From positions 1,535,002 to 1,578,250 of the forward strand of contig BFEA01000182.1 in the NCBI GenBank assembly GCA_003427395.1: a stretch of DNA of 43,249 bases, given 5' to 3'. Every line of letters starts with the position of its first letter. Position 1 is the stretch's first letter. Under the pieces are notes generated by a model, which made no database searches, had not been told where the DNA came from, and saw only the letters and a program-made list of their open reading frames with translations. Positions 30,636 to 42,299 of this stretch are shown here, in pieces. The position numbers were made by a program, and so were the translations under genes. This DNA is from Chara braunii. Taxonomy: Eukaryota > Streptophyta > Charophyceae > Charales > Characeae.

Positions 30636-30640
<5 letters not shown>
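29561..30640. other. No gene seen
   Basis: Open frames on plus (for example 29,785-30,303) lack domains, have no codon pattern I can support and are Ser/Leu/Pro-rich. A T-run lies at 29,767-29,777. Nothing else is recognised. Confidence 0.5.
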
Positions 30641-30676
<36 letters not shown>

Positions 30677-30677
30677 N

Positions 30678-30748
<71 letters not shown>

Positions 30749-30764
30749 GAGAGAAGAGAAGAGA
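30641..30764. repeat. (GA)n microsatellite
   Basis: A nearly pure AG dinucleotide run of ~100 bases, interrupted by one N at 30,677, becoming impure (gaaagagaga) at its right end. Confidence 0.95.
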
Positions 30765-30809
30765 CTTCTAATCCTAATCAAACCATCTCCCTGTAGTAGC
30801 AGCCAAATG

Positions 30810-31735
30810 TCGGTCACCCATCCCATAGTGAAAGATCAACTAAGTATGAATTGGAACACTTCAACATAAATGAACTCGACGATGAGAAGGTTGAACTAGT
30901 AAAAAGTACGTGCAAATGTAGGAGAGCGCAACTAAGTATGAACCGGAACATCACAACGCACATGAACTTGACAATGAGAAGATTGAACTAGTGAAAGCAC
31001 ATGCACATGGAGGAGAGATCAACTGAGTATGAACCGGAACACTATAACACATATGAACTTGACAATGAGGAGATTGAGCTGGTGAAAAGCACATGCACAT
31101 AGAGGAAAGATTAACCAAGTAATGAACCGGAACACTACAACACACATGAGTTTGACAATGAGGAGATTGAACTAGTGAAAAGCACATGCTCATAGAGGAA
31201 AGATCAACTAAGTGTGAACCGGGACATCACAACACACATGAACTTGACAATGAGAAGAATGAACTAGTGAAAAGCACATGCACATAGAGGAAAGATCAAC
31301 CAAGTATGAACCGGAATACTACAACACACATGAATTTGACAATGAGGAGATTAAACTAGTGAAAAGCACATGCACATAGAGGAAAGATCAACTAAGTATG
31401 AACCGGGACATCACAACACACATGAACTTGAAAAATGAGAAGATTGAACTAGTGAAAAACATATGCACACAGAGGAAAGATCAACCAAGAATGAACCGGA
31501 ACACTACAACATACATGAATTTGACAATGAGGAGATTGAACTAGTGAAAAGCACATGCACATAGAGGAAAGATCAACTAAGCATGAACCGGAACACTTCA
31601 ATACATGAATTTGAAAATGAGGAGATTGAACTAGTGAAAAGCACATGCACATAAAGGAAAGATCAACTGAGCATGAACCGGAACACTACAATACACATGA
31701 ATTTTACAATGAGGAGATTGAACTAGTGAAAAGCA
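30810..31735. repeat. Satellite array A, ~92-bp unit, about 10 copies
   Basis: Tandem units with the core aagatcaac-aagtatgaaccgg, cacacatgaatttgacaatg and aggagattgaactagtgaaaagc. The first copies are more diverged. The last unit breaks at gtgaaaagc and passes directly into array B, which has nearly the same period and also contains gtgaaaagca. The two may therefore share an origin. Frames inside it are repeat artefacts. Confidence 0.9.
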
Positions 31736-34235
31736 TCTCCTACCAGCATGTGAGTAAAAAGCAAGAGTTACACTATAGACTAAATCACAAGATTTGAGCA
31801 AGAGATCATCCATAGAAAAATCGGAGCATTATCTACTAGCATGTGAGTGGAAAAGCAAGATCTACACTAGGCCAAATCACAAGTATTGAGCAAGAGATCA
31901 TCCATGAAAGAATCGGAGCATCACCTACTAGCATGTGAGTGAAAAAGCAAGATCTACACGAGACCAAATCACAAGTATTGAGCAAGAGATCATCCATGAA
32001 AGAATCAGAGCATCAACTACTAACATGTGAGTGAAAGAGCAAGAGTTACACTAGGCTATATCACAAGATTTGAGCAAGAGATTATCCATGGTAGAATCGG
32101 AGCATCTCCTACTAGCATGTAAGTGAAAAGCAAGAGTCACACTAGGGTAAATCACAAGTATTGAGTAAGAGATCATCCATGGAAGAATCAGACCATCTCC
32201 TACTAGCATGTGAGTGAAAAGCAAGATCTACACTTAGGCCAAATCACAAGTTTTGAGCAAGAGATCATCCATGAAAGAATTGGAGCATCACCTACTAGCA
32301 TGTGAGTGAAAAGCAAGATCTACACTAGGCAAAATCACAAGTTTTGAGCAAGAGATCATCCATGAAAGAATCGCAGCAGCATTTGCTAGCATGTGAGTGA
32401 AAAGCAAGATCTACTCTAGGCCAAATCACAAGTATTGAGCATGAGATCATCCATGAAAGAATCGGAGCATCTCCTGCTAGCGTGAGAGTGAAAAGCATGA
32501 GTTACGCTAGGCTATATCACAAGATTTGAGCAAGAGATCATCCATGGGAGCATCGGAGCATCTCCTATTAGCATTTGAGTGAAAAGCAAGCGTTACACTT
32601 AGGCTATATCACAAAATTTGAGTAAGAGATCATCCATGGAAGAATCGGAGCATCTCCTACTAGCATGTGAGTGAAAAAGCAAGAGTTACACTAGGCTATA
32701 TCACAAGATTTTAGCAAGAGATCATCCATGGAAGAATCGGAGCATCTCCTACGAGCATATGAGTGAAAAGCAAAACTTACATTAGACCAGATCATAAGTA
32801 TTGAGCATGAGATCATCCATAGAAGAATTGGAGCATTACCTACTAGCATGGGAGTGAAAAACCAGATCTACAATAGACCAAATCACAAGTACTGAACATG
32901 AGATCATCCATGGAAGAATCGGAGCATCTCCTACTAACATGTGAGTGAAAAGCAAGATCTACACTAGGCCAAATCACAAGTTTTGAGCAAGAGATCATCC
33001 ATGAAAGATTCAGGGCATCACCTACTAGCATGTGAGTGAAAAACAAGATCTACACTAGGCCAAATCACAAGTATTGAGCATGAGATCATCCATGAAAGAA
33101 TCGGAGCATCTCCTACTATCATGAGAGTGAAAAGCATGAGTTACACTAGGCTATATCACAAGATTTGAGCAAGAGATCATCCATGGGAGAATCTGAGCAT
33201 CTCCTACTCGCATGTGAGTGAAAAGCAAGAGTTACACTAGGCTATATCACAAGATTTAAGTAAGAGATCATCCATGGAAGAATCGGAGCATCTCCTACTA
33301 GCATGTGAGTGAAAAGCAAGAGTTACACTAGGCTATATCACAAGATTTAAGCAAGAGATCATCCATGGAAGAATCGGAGCATCTCCTACTAGCATGTGAG
33401 TGAAAAGCAAGAGTTACACTAGGCTATATCACAAGATTTGAGTAAGAGATCATCCGTGGGAGAATCAGAGCATCTCCTACTAGCATGTGAGTGAAAAGCA
33501 AGAGTTACACCAGGCTATATCACAAGATTTGAATAAGAGATCATCCATGGAAGAATCGAAGCATCTCCTACTAGCATGTGAGTGAAAAGCAAGAGTTACA
33601 CTAGGCTATATCACAAGTATTGAGCATGAGATCATCCATGAAAGAATCGGAGCATCTCCTACTAGCGTGAGAGTGAAAAGCATGAGTTACACTAGGCCAA
33701 ATCACAAGTTTTGAGCAAGAGATCATCCATGAAAGAATCGGAGTATCACCTAATAGCGTGTGAGTGAGAAGCAAGAGTTACACTAGGCTATATCATAAGA
33801 TTTGAGTAAGAGATCATCCATGAAATAATCGGAGCATCACCTACAGGCATGTGAGTGAAAAGCAAGAGTTACACTAGGCTATATCACAAGTATTGAGCAT
33901 GAGATCATCCATGAAAGAATCGGAGCATCTCCTACTAGCATGAGAGTGAAAAGCATGAGTTACACTGGCCAAATCACAAGTTTTGAGCAAGAGATCATCC
34001 ATGAAAGAATCGGAGCATCACCTACTAGCATGTGAGTAAAAAGCAAGAGTTAAACTCGGCTATATCACAAGATTTGAGTAAGAGATCATCCATGAAAGAA
34101 TCGGAGCATCACCTACTAGCATGTGAGTGAAAAGCAAGAGTTACACTAGGCTATATCACAAGATTTGAGTAAGAGATCATCCATGGAAGAATCGGAGCAT
34201 CTCCTACTAGCATGTGAATGAAAGGCAAGATCTAC
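31736..34235. repeat. Satellite array B, 91-bp unit, about 27 copies
   Basis: The core includes gatcatccatggaagaatcgg, agcatctcctactagcatg and tgagtgaaaagcaagagtt. Two subtypes alternate irregularly: one with ggctatatcacaagatttgag and one with ggccaaatcacaagtattgag. The reverse complement of the unit forms the array at 42,300-43,249. Confidence 0.95.
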
Positions 34236-35722
34236 AGTAGACCAATAAGAAGGAGAAAAGGGAGACGAAGGAGGAGAAGAGGAAGGAGAAGAAGAAGAAG
34301 TAGAGAAGAAGAAGAAGAAGAGGAAGGAGAAGATGCAGGAGGGAAGGAAGAAGGAGGAGAGTGAAGAGGAGGAAGACGACGAAGAAGAAGAAGAAGAAGG
34401 AGAAGAAGAAGAAGAAGAAAAAGAAAAAGAAGAAAAAGAAGAAGGAGAAGAAGAAAAAGATGGAGAAGAATCTCCTCCCTTCCACTCACCTTCTTGTTGC
34501 CTTGGAGATGGAGCCTCAACCTTGATGAATCTTCTACCTCCTTGGCTAAGGCTTTCTTCTTCCTCAAACCCCTCTCCTTCCTCTCTCACTTCTCTCCTAA
34601 GTTGCCAGAAACTCCTATCACTATGGCTATGGTGTCCTCCCCTCTAGGAGGGCTAATGGGACTCCCTCTGGCCTCTCTCTCTTCCTCACACCCTGGGGGC
34701 TATCGCGGATCACTTCCCTAGTGCCAGCCTCACTATCACTAGCCTCTAGAGTTCCTCTCCCTAGCTCATGGCCTCCACCAAGCTCTCAAACTGGCATGGG
34801 TTCCCCTCTCCTCTCTCCTAGTGAAAGAGTGCTCCTATGAGCTCAGTTGGGCAGCATGGACACTCCTCATGCAATTATGAATGTGGCGGATTGAATTCCC
34901 AGCTTATATAGGCCGGCCAGCCCATGGGCCTCCCCATGTGCCTTAAGGTGAACCGAGGTTCCCCCAAGGCAAAATTCTGCTACTAGGCCCTTCCGGAGGT
35001 GTCCGGGCCTCATTTGGGCCAAGTGCATGCAGTCCGAGTGGTTGGTACCAACTCGGATTGCCTCTTGGCCTCCTTCGGCCTCTTTTCCACTCCCAAAATG
35101 CTACCCCCTTGGGTCCTAATGCCCAAGGGGCAACTTTACTTCAGAGAAAAAGACCTAGTGGGCCTTTTTCTCGATTTTTTCAGTTTCTACCCCAATTTGG
35201 GTAGGCTGAGATATTTTCTCATGCAACGGTGCATTTTCAGCCTTAGATCTGGCTGAGATCCAAAGCCAACAATATTTCGTGCTACCCCCAAGTAGCCCTT
35301 GCTTCAAATTTGAGCCCCTAAGTTCAATTTCTCAATTTTTGGTGGATCTGGCTCTCTTTTTGGGCCAAATGCACAGTTTTGTTTCTTTCCCTCTTTTGTT
35401 TCTTTCCATTTTGGGTTGTCACCTCATTCCGGAGGTAGTCGTTTTGAGCTGGCCCACAAAAAACGGCTAGTTTCTCTCCACTATGAGATCTGATCTCAGA
35501 TCCATCGTCCAAAACGAAACCGGTCATTTTTCTTTCATATTTTGTCTCATTTTTTTCTTTTTAATTCACATATTGTGGAGATATGGCCCATCTCTGCAAT
35601 CCGGAGTGCCCTCCCTCATTCTAGGAGGGATGAGGTCAGAGTTGGGACCTGCCAGTCCCTACCGTGCAGTTCCTAATAGGCCGGCACACTCTCCTCCATT
35701 CTTTCCTCCTTTTTTCTTGCTT

Positions 35723-35768
<46 letters not shown>

Positions 35769-36105
35769 CAGTTGTGACAAGTGTCAAACTGCTGTGCACC
35801 CTCTTTCTAGGCCTTGGGATCTCATTCATGACTAGATTCATGGCTGGCACTTAGCCGTTATATCTCGGATTACAACAATGGCACCCCCATACTCCTAGGG
35901 GGCTCCATTTTGCCTCCGTTTGTCCAATTTTGAGCCTCTTTTGCTCCGATTTTCTAAGGACGACCTTTTTCTCATGTTGAGCCTCTGGAGGCTCTATTTT
36001 TTCCTGCCTAGCTGGTCCGAGATACCTCGGACTGTTGGGCGGTGCTCCCAACACCATTATTTCATTCTTTTTTCTCTCACGACTCTCCCCTTTGCCCCTA
36101 CTAGC

Positions 36106-36106
<1 letters not shown>
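34236..36106. repeat. Left arm of a large inverted repeat, proximal part
   Basis: The reverse complement matches 40,540-42,300 with many small differences. Clear anchors are ctcaccttcttgttgccttg (34,493 onward) versus caaggtgag near 42,130, the cctctaggagggctaatggg block near 34,640 versus 41,960, and the tccgagtggttggtaccaac block near 35,030 versus 41,540. It starts with a GAA-rich tract (34,260-34,460) and holds a T44 run at 35,725-35,768. No coding capacity is convincing on either strand. Confidence 0.85.
34260..34460. repeat. GAA/GAG-rich simple repeat
   Basis: Almost pure purine with a three-base period. It mirrors the TTC tract at 42,152-42,296 in the opposite arm. Reading it as protein gives poly-Glu or poly-Ser/Leu frames, which are artefacts. 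Confidence 0.95.
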
Positions 36107-36141
<35 letters not shown>

Positions 36142-36360
36142 AAAGCTCCATCTATTGGTGGGGAGCAACACCTGCTGGAAACCGGGTCCAGCGTCCCATA
36201 GATACAACCATATCCTCACAAATTGGCACGGACTGGGAACCGGGCCCAGCGTCCCTTAACGAGTACATTCGGAAAACTCATCAGAAAATTTCATGAAAAT
36301 AAGACTAGGAATCATTGGACCTACTAGAAAAATCCATTGGCCTAAGAATGAAATTTGAAA

Positions 36361-37062
36361 ATTGAGATACCGGGGCCATTACCCGGCGTTGGATCGAAGA
36401 ATTGGGCTACTCCAGCCATGTTTATGACAACATCATGATTTAGAAACGACTCAGAAGAAACCCCATCAATCCTCTTTACCTCCCTCCCGCAAGACTGATT
36501 GCAGCGGAGCCACCATCTCTGTTGCTCCTATGCCATACTCCCATCCTGCCAGCTAGCCCCCTCACTGGTAGGACGCGTGATAACCCACCTTCTCCCATTT
36601 TTTTTATTTTTTTTTTCCAAGAATAGTATCTTAAGATTAAGATACCGGGGTCATTAACCGGCTTAAACTCAGAGATATTGGAGCAGCTTCACACATATCT
36701 ACAACAATCTTCATGATTTAGAACAGATTTCAGGGACGACTCAAGAGAACCCCCCATCACACCACTTTACCTCGCTCCGGCAAGACTGACTGCAGCGGAG
36801 CCACCATCTTTGCTGCTGCTGTACCATAGTCCCATCCTACCAGGTAGCCCCTTTCCTGGCAGGACGCGTGATAACCCACCCTCTGCTCCTACTCACCTTA
36901 TTCGCTATTTGAAAAAGGGAGTCACACCCCCCAAACAATTCCCTGCTCCCCACTCCAGCAAGACTTACTGCAGAAGAGTCACCATCTCTGCTGCTGCTGT
37001 GCTCTATTCTTATCCTACCAGCTAGCCCACTCACTAGTAGGACGCGTGATACCCCACCATCT
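36361..37062. repeat. ~274-bp tandem repeat, about 2.5 copies
   Basis: The units start at gagataccgggg (36,364) and aagataccgggg (36,638). Each contains gactg-tgcagcggagccaccatct and ends ggacgcgtgataacccacc. A third partial copy holds the last two blocks (36,960-37,062). Confidence 0.85.
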
Positions 37063-37225
37063 TTTTTTCGAAAACTGCAATCGCAGCAGTTCTGTCTTCG
37101 TCATCGAAAGGGAGGTCCCGGGTATGTTCTAATGAGGTCAGTTGACCACGGCCGGTACCCGTCGAGACTACACTCAATGCCAATCGCATCCGTTCTCAAC
37201 CACCCTCATCTGAACCCCCTTCACC

Positions 37226-37925
37226 CTCCCCAACTCCGTCCTAGTAAAGGGTTCGAGGGATCAGATCCTTAGCACGAGCCAGACACAATCCTCATCCTAC
37301 AATCTCCTGCCCCCTCGGAGATTCCAGTTTCCGTCATCGAGAGGGTAAGTCAGCGCTGCCTGTGGCCAATCGGACCAAGATGATCCCTTATCAGTCGGTA
37401 CCCATCCGACAACTAACGCTGCCTGCTGCCAATCGCATCTAATAAAGGTCCCCCAACCGGTACCCCTCAGACGACGTGATTCCACCGTCTCTCCGTCCTC
37501 GCAAAGAGTCATCTCGTGCCCTTTGCCCTCCACCTTGAACAGATCCCCCAAAACCCAACAGAACCTCCACTCGCCTGTCCCCCTTTCGCCTCCCCAACTC
37601 CGTCCTAGTAAAAAGTTCGAAAGACCATGTCCTCGGCAAGAGCCTGACACAATCCTCATCCTGCAATCTCCTACCCCCTCGGAAATTCCAGTCTCCGTCA
37701 TCAAGAGAGTGAGCCAGCACTGCCTGAGGCCAATCGCACCAGAGTAAGCCCTCATCGGCCGGTACGCATCCGACAACCAAAGTTGCCCAATGCCAATCGC
37801 ATCCAATGAAAGTTTCCCTAGCCGGTACCCCTCAGTCAGCCCCGATGCAGCCCTCTCTCCGTCCTCGCAATGAATCATCTCGTGCCCTTGCCCTCCATCT
37901 TGGACAGATCCCCCAAAACTCAACC
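37226..37925. repeat. ~364-bp tandem repeat, two copies
   Basis: The units start at ctccccaactccgtcctag at 37,226 and again at 37,590. Each unit contains two smaller related blocks around tgccaatcgcat and ccggtacccctcag, so a sub-repeat is likely. Confidence 0.85.
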
Positions 37926-37937
37926 GAACCGCCCCAT

Positions 37938-38290
37938 AGCTAATATTTTCCATCGTCGAGATCCTTGATCTCGACGGTGCCGTTTGCTTGCGCAATTATT
38001 TCTTGTGTTGGCCCATGGTTCCCTTGGGACATCCCAAGTCCCCGCCACTTTCCTCCATACGAGTCCCATTTTCTTGTCCCGCCGGTAGCCCCGTCGACGC
38101 ATGTCCCGTTTTTTTTTACTTTTATTATTCGGGCCCACTTGGTCCCCAGCAACATCCCGGATGGTGTTCCACTTTTATTTTGGGACCCCCTTGCCTTTGG
38201 TGGTCTCAACATCTCTCCCTTAGGTGCCATATGTGTGCCGATTTTTCTAGGCCGTGAGATCGCATTTCACGGTGTCGGGACAAGTGGGTC
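37938..38290. repeat. Left arm of the inverted repeat, distal part
   Basis: The reverse complement matches about 40,180-40,490. Shared blocks are gtgccgtttgcttgc, cccatggttcccttgggaca and tcccaagtccccgccacttt. It continues the arm interrupted by the A-tailed insertion. Confidence 0.85.
37954..37976. other. Perfect hairpin, first of three related copies
   Basis: CGTCGAGATC, loop ctt, GATCTCGACG: ten base pairs. Related hairpins lie at 39,062-39,083 and 40,457-40,485. Confidence 0.85.
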
Positions 38291-38827
38291 CCGAATAACT
38301 TCCCATGACTCGAGAGACTGAATATGGACGAACTGTGCACGACAGAGAAATCTGGAGTGAGGAGGCAGGAGAGAGAAGACAAAGGATTAGGCCACAGGAG
38401 GGAGTGATGTCCTGGGGTGAAAACCACAGGAGGAAAAAACCAGCAACGGCACGAGAATAAGCGCAGGAGTAGGGGCATATAGGACGTAGCATGAGGCCGG
38501 GAGGGCCGTTGGAATGCAATAAGACTAAGGCCAAAGGGTCCTTGAACCAGCAAGTGCAGCACGACAACGATAAAAGAATGAGGAAGTCAAGAGATGGATG
38601 ACCCTGGGGCGTGGGAAACTAGAGAACGAGGGGCCAACGTGGGGCCCACCTACGGGAGCCTCGGAGCGGAGGCCCACGACCAAAGAAATCAGCGCGCACA
38701 AGGCGCAAGAAAAGACAAGGGAGAGGGGTCACCATGGGGCGGCAAAACGCCCAAGGGACGTGGGACACCTCGGGGAAAGGCACACGGGGCCACGTGGGAC
38801 TAAGTAAAAATAATGGCATCCGGGGCG

Positions 38828-38998
38828 AAATGTGCCGGGGACCACCCGCGGGACTAAGTGCCGGGGATCGCAGGCGGGACCAAGTGTCGGGGACCACCGG
38901 CGGGATTAAGTGTCGGGGACCATCGGCGGGACTAAGTGTCGGGGACCACCAGCGGGACTAAGTACCGGGGACCACCGACGGGACAAGTGGCGGGGACA
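38828..38998. repeat. 26-bp GC-rich tandem repeat, 6-7 copies
   Basis: The unit gtgtcggggaccaccggcgg plus gactaa, with substitutions in most copies. The first and last copies are shorter or altered. Confidence 0.9.
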
Positions 38999-39061
38999 TG
39001 TGAAAGTCCCAAGAAGAAACGGCGGCACCACGTGAGGGAAAATAATAAGGGAAAGGTGCAC

Positions 39062-39083
39062 CGTCAAGATCGACATCTTGACG
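39062..39083. other. Hairpin, second of three related copies
   Basis: CGTCAAGAT, loop cgac, ATCTTGACG: nine base pairs. Relative to the copy at 37,954 one G-C pair is A-T, so pairing is kept. Confidence 0.8.
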
Positions 39084-40179
39084 ACCAAGAATATTAGCAC
39101 CACTAGTGGTAGCAAACGGGAAGCCAAAAAGGAAAAGAAAAAGTAAAGAGAATTGATATGGGAGGCATGGGAGCAATCTGAAAAATCTCGGATTAGCCTC
39201 CCTCAAGAAAATGGAGTCAAATGAGACCCCGTGTGAAAAATAGGCCTCCGGTTGAAAATCGGAGTAGGAGGGTCATTATGGGAAAAAGATAGGAGTGAGA
39301 GGAAGCTCCCATGGGCATGAGAAGACCATTATTGCCGTCCGAGATATAACGGACTGCACCTTGGGCATAGGAAGGGCCAAAACTTGGAGGAAAGGGCTAA
39401 AAAAAGGCCTTAACGGCCACTTGACACTTGACATGCTAGAAAAAAGAGAGAAAAGAAAAGAAAATGTGAGAGAATAAGACAAAAAGAGTGAGAGGTAGTG
39501 ACCGTCAGTAGGAACTGGCAGGTCCCTACTGTCCAAGAAAGGAGGAAAAAAAAAAGAAAAGAAAAAAAAAAAAAGAAAAAAAAAAAAAAGAGAAAAAGGC
39601 CTTAATGGTAAAAACCGGCCACTTGGGGAGATTCATCCATGACCAGATTCATTATGGAATATGGCGGTTACAAAGGACTTTGATTTTCTTTGATTTTTGC
39701 AGAGAAAATCAAAGAAAATCAAGGCCCCATGCAACCGAAATAAAACGAATTACATGCATGAGGAGAAACATATGTTTTAGGTGCATCCGGAGCCAAAATC
39801 AAGTCCGGATGCACTTGGGAATTGACCGTTTCTTTTTCTTTTGAGTAGGGGCTAGTTGTGGGGCATTGGGGCTAGGAAATTGACCCCTATTGCAGTCCGA
39901 GTTGCAACGAACTGCATGAGGGAGGGAAAACACATGTTCTAGGTGCATCCGGAGCCAATATTGAGCCCGGATGCACTTAGAAATTTAACGCTTCATTCTC
40001 TTTTAGCATGGGGCAAGTTGTGGGGTTGTGGGACTAGAAAGATGACCATGACTGCAGTCCGAGAAATAACGGACTGCATGGGGGTGCCTAGGCTAAGGGA
40101 AAATGAGCCACGACAAACCCGAAAGGCTAGAAAAAAGCGATTTCGGCATGAGGCAAGTGGAGACGGTAAACGGCAACCG

Positions 40180-42151
40180 TGAGATAAGATCTCACGGCTT
40201 GGAAAAATCAGCACACATGTAGAGATGATGGGACCACTAAGGGCAAGGGGGCCCCAAAAATAAAAATGGGACACCATCCAGAATGCTGCCGGGGACCAAG
40301 TGGATTCAAATAATAAAAGTCGTAAAACAGAACGCGTGTCGGCGGGACCGCCGACAGGACAAAAAAATGGAACTAGTATGGAGGAAAGTGGCGGGGACTT
40401 GGGATGTCCCAAGGGAACCATGAGCAAGCACAAGGAATATTTGTGCAAGCAAACGACACCGTCGAGATCAAGGATCTAGACGGTGGAAAATATTAGCACC
40501 GCTAGTGCAAGCACTAGTGGGGGCAAGTGGGAGAGCCATGGGGAGAAAAAGCAAAATAATGGTGTTGGGAGGGCTGCCCAGCAGTCCGAGATATCTCGGA
40601 CTAGCTAGGCATGAGAAAATAGAGCCTTAAGAGGCTCAACATGAGAAAAAGGTTGTCCTTAGAAAATCGGAGCCAAAGGGGCTCAAAATTGGACAAACGG
40701 GAACAAAGTGGAGCCCTCTAGGAGCATGGGGGTGACATTGTTGGAATCCAAGATGTAACGGCAAAGTAACAACCATGAACCTGGCCTTGAATGAGGCCTT
40801 AGGGCCTAGAAAGAGAGTGCACAGAAGTTTGACACTTGTCACAACTGAAATAAAAGAAAAAGAAAGAAAAATGAGAGAGAAATGAGGGAGAATAAGACAA
40901 AAAGGGAGAAAAGAGTGGAGGAGAGTGTGCCGGCTTATTGGGACCTGCACAATAGGGACTGACAGGTCCCAACTGTGACCTCATCCCTCCTACAATGAGG
41001 GAGGGCAATCCGGATTCTCAATAAAATCTGAATTAAAAAGCAGAAAATGAGAGAAAATGCAAAAAGGAAATGACTGGTTTTCTTTTGGACCATGGATCTG
41101 AGATCAGATCTCATGGTAGAGAGAAACTAGCCATTTTTTGTGGGCCAGCTCAATACGGCTAGCTCCGGAATGAGGTGGCAGCCCAAAATGGAAAGAAACA
41201 AAAGAGGGAAAATGACGAAACTGTGCATTTGGCCCAAAAAGAGAGCCAGATGCACCAAAAATTGAAAAAGTGGACATAGGGGCTCAAAATTGAAGCAAGG
41301 GCTACTAGGGGGTGACACGGATTATTGCTGGTCTTGGATCTTAGCCAGATCCAAGGCTGAAAATGTGCCGCTGCATGAAAAAATATCTCGGCCTACCCAA
41401 AATGGGGTACAAACTGAAAAAATCGAGAAAAAGGCCCACAAGGCATTTTTCTTTCAAGTAAAATTGCCCCTTGGGCATTAGGATCCAAAGGGGCAGCATT
41501 TGTGAGGTAAAAAGGAGGCCGGAGTAGGCCAAGAGGCAATCCGAGTTGGTACCAACCACTCGGACTGCATGTACTTGGCCAAAAAGAAGCCCGGTTACCT
41601 CCAGAAAGGCCTAGTAGTGGAATTTTGCCTTGGGGGTACCTCGGTTCACCTCAAGGCTCATGGGGAGGCTCATGGGCTGGTCGGACTGCTGGTTTCAGCC
41701 TGCATAAGCTCGGAATTCAGTCCGCCACTTTCACAATTGCATGAGGAGTGCCCATGCTGCCCAAGTGAGCTCATGCGTGCACTTTTTCACTTGGAGAGAG
41801 GAGAGGAGAACCCATGCTAGTTTGGGAGCTTCGTGGAGGCCATGAGCTAGGGAGAGGAGCTCTAGAGACTAGAGGTAGTGAGGCTAGCACTTGGGGAGGT
41901 GATCCGCCATAGCCCCCTGGTGTGAGGAAGACAGAGAGGCTAGAGGGAGCCCCATTAGCCCTCCTAGAGGGGAGGACTCCATAGCCATGGTGATGGGAGC
42001 TTGAGGCAACTTGGGAAGAGGTGAGAAAGGAAGGAGAGAGGCTTGAAGAAGAAGGGAGCCATAGCCAAGGAGGAGTTGTGCAAGGAGAAGGAAAGCCTCA
42101 TCAAGATTGAGACTCCATCTCCAAGACATTAACAAGGTGAGTGGAAGGAAG
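40180..42151. repeat. Right arm of the large inverted repeat
   Basis: An inverted counterpart of 34,460-36,106 plus 37,938-38,290, without the A-tailed insertion. It carries a perfect 20-base palindrome agtccgagatatctcggact (40,583-40,602). A Lys-rich A/G stretch replaces the T44 run of the left arm. No gene is supported. Confidence 0.85.
40457..40485. other. Hairpin, third of three related copies
   Basis: CACCGTCGAGATC, loop aag, GATCTAGACGGTG: thirteen pairs with one mismatch, at the same position that varies between the other two copies. Confidence 0.85.
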
Positions 42152-42174
42152 AGGATGCATCTTCTTCTTCTTCT

Positions 42175-42207
<33 letters not shown>

Positions 42208-42299
42208 CCTTATCCTTCTTCTTCTTCTTCCTCCTCTCCTCCTTATTCTTCATCTTCTTTTTCTTCTCCTTCTTCTTCTTCATCTTCTTCTTCTTATTG
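42152..42299. repeat. TTC-rich simple repeat
   Basis: A pyrimidine tract with a three-base period, the mirror of the GAA tract at 34,260-34,460. Confidence 0.95.

Larger units (their letters stand above)
36107..37937 (-). mobile_element. A-tailed ~1.8-kb insertion in the left arm, made of tandem repeats
   Basis: The left arm matches the right arm up to ctactagcg (36,106) and again from ctaatattttcc (37,939); the right arm has no counterpart to the DNA between. The insert begins with T31 (36,107-36,137), i.e. an A-tail on minus, as left by target-primed retrotransposition. TAGC occurs at both junctions and may be a short target duplication. The body holds about 2.5 copies of a ~274-bp unit and nearly two copies of a ~364-bp unit. 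A 232-residue minus frame spans the ~364-bp repeats but has no domain. It is likely a non-autonomous retroposon. Confidence 0.7.
38291..40179. other. Central spacer of the palindrome, with internal duplications
   Basis: No gene is supported. 38,990-39,530 is a diverged direct copy of 40,390-40,960, sharing gtggcggggac, the hairpin, attagcacc-ctagtg and the gaataagacaaaaag block. 39,740-39,880 and 39,900-40,020 are direct copies of each other around aggtgcatccggagccaa. A-rich runs lie near 39,545-39,590. Confidence 0.65.

Noticed and set aside
30478-30826. Arg/Glu repeat frames
   Set aside because: Product of the GA microsatellite.
30810-34235. CRISPR-like array
   Set aside because: Contiguous tandem units without unique spacers, in a eukaryotic context.
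34146-34647. Long Ser-, Leu-, Phe- or Glu-rich frames over the GAA tract, and similar frames at 42,101-42,325
   Set aside because: They are translations of a three-base simple repeat, open in several frames at once.
37297-37995. 232-residue minus-strand frame as a gene
   Set aside because: It spans two tandem 364-bp repeats and crosses the insertion edge; no domain.
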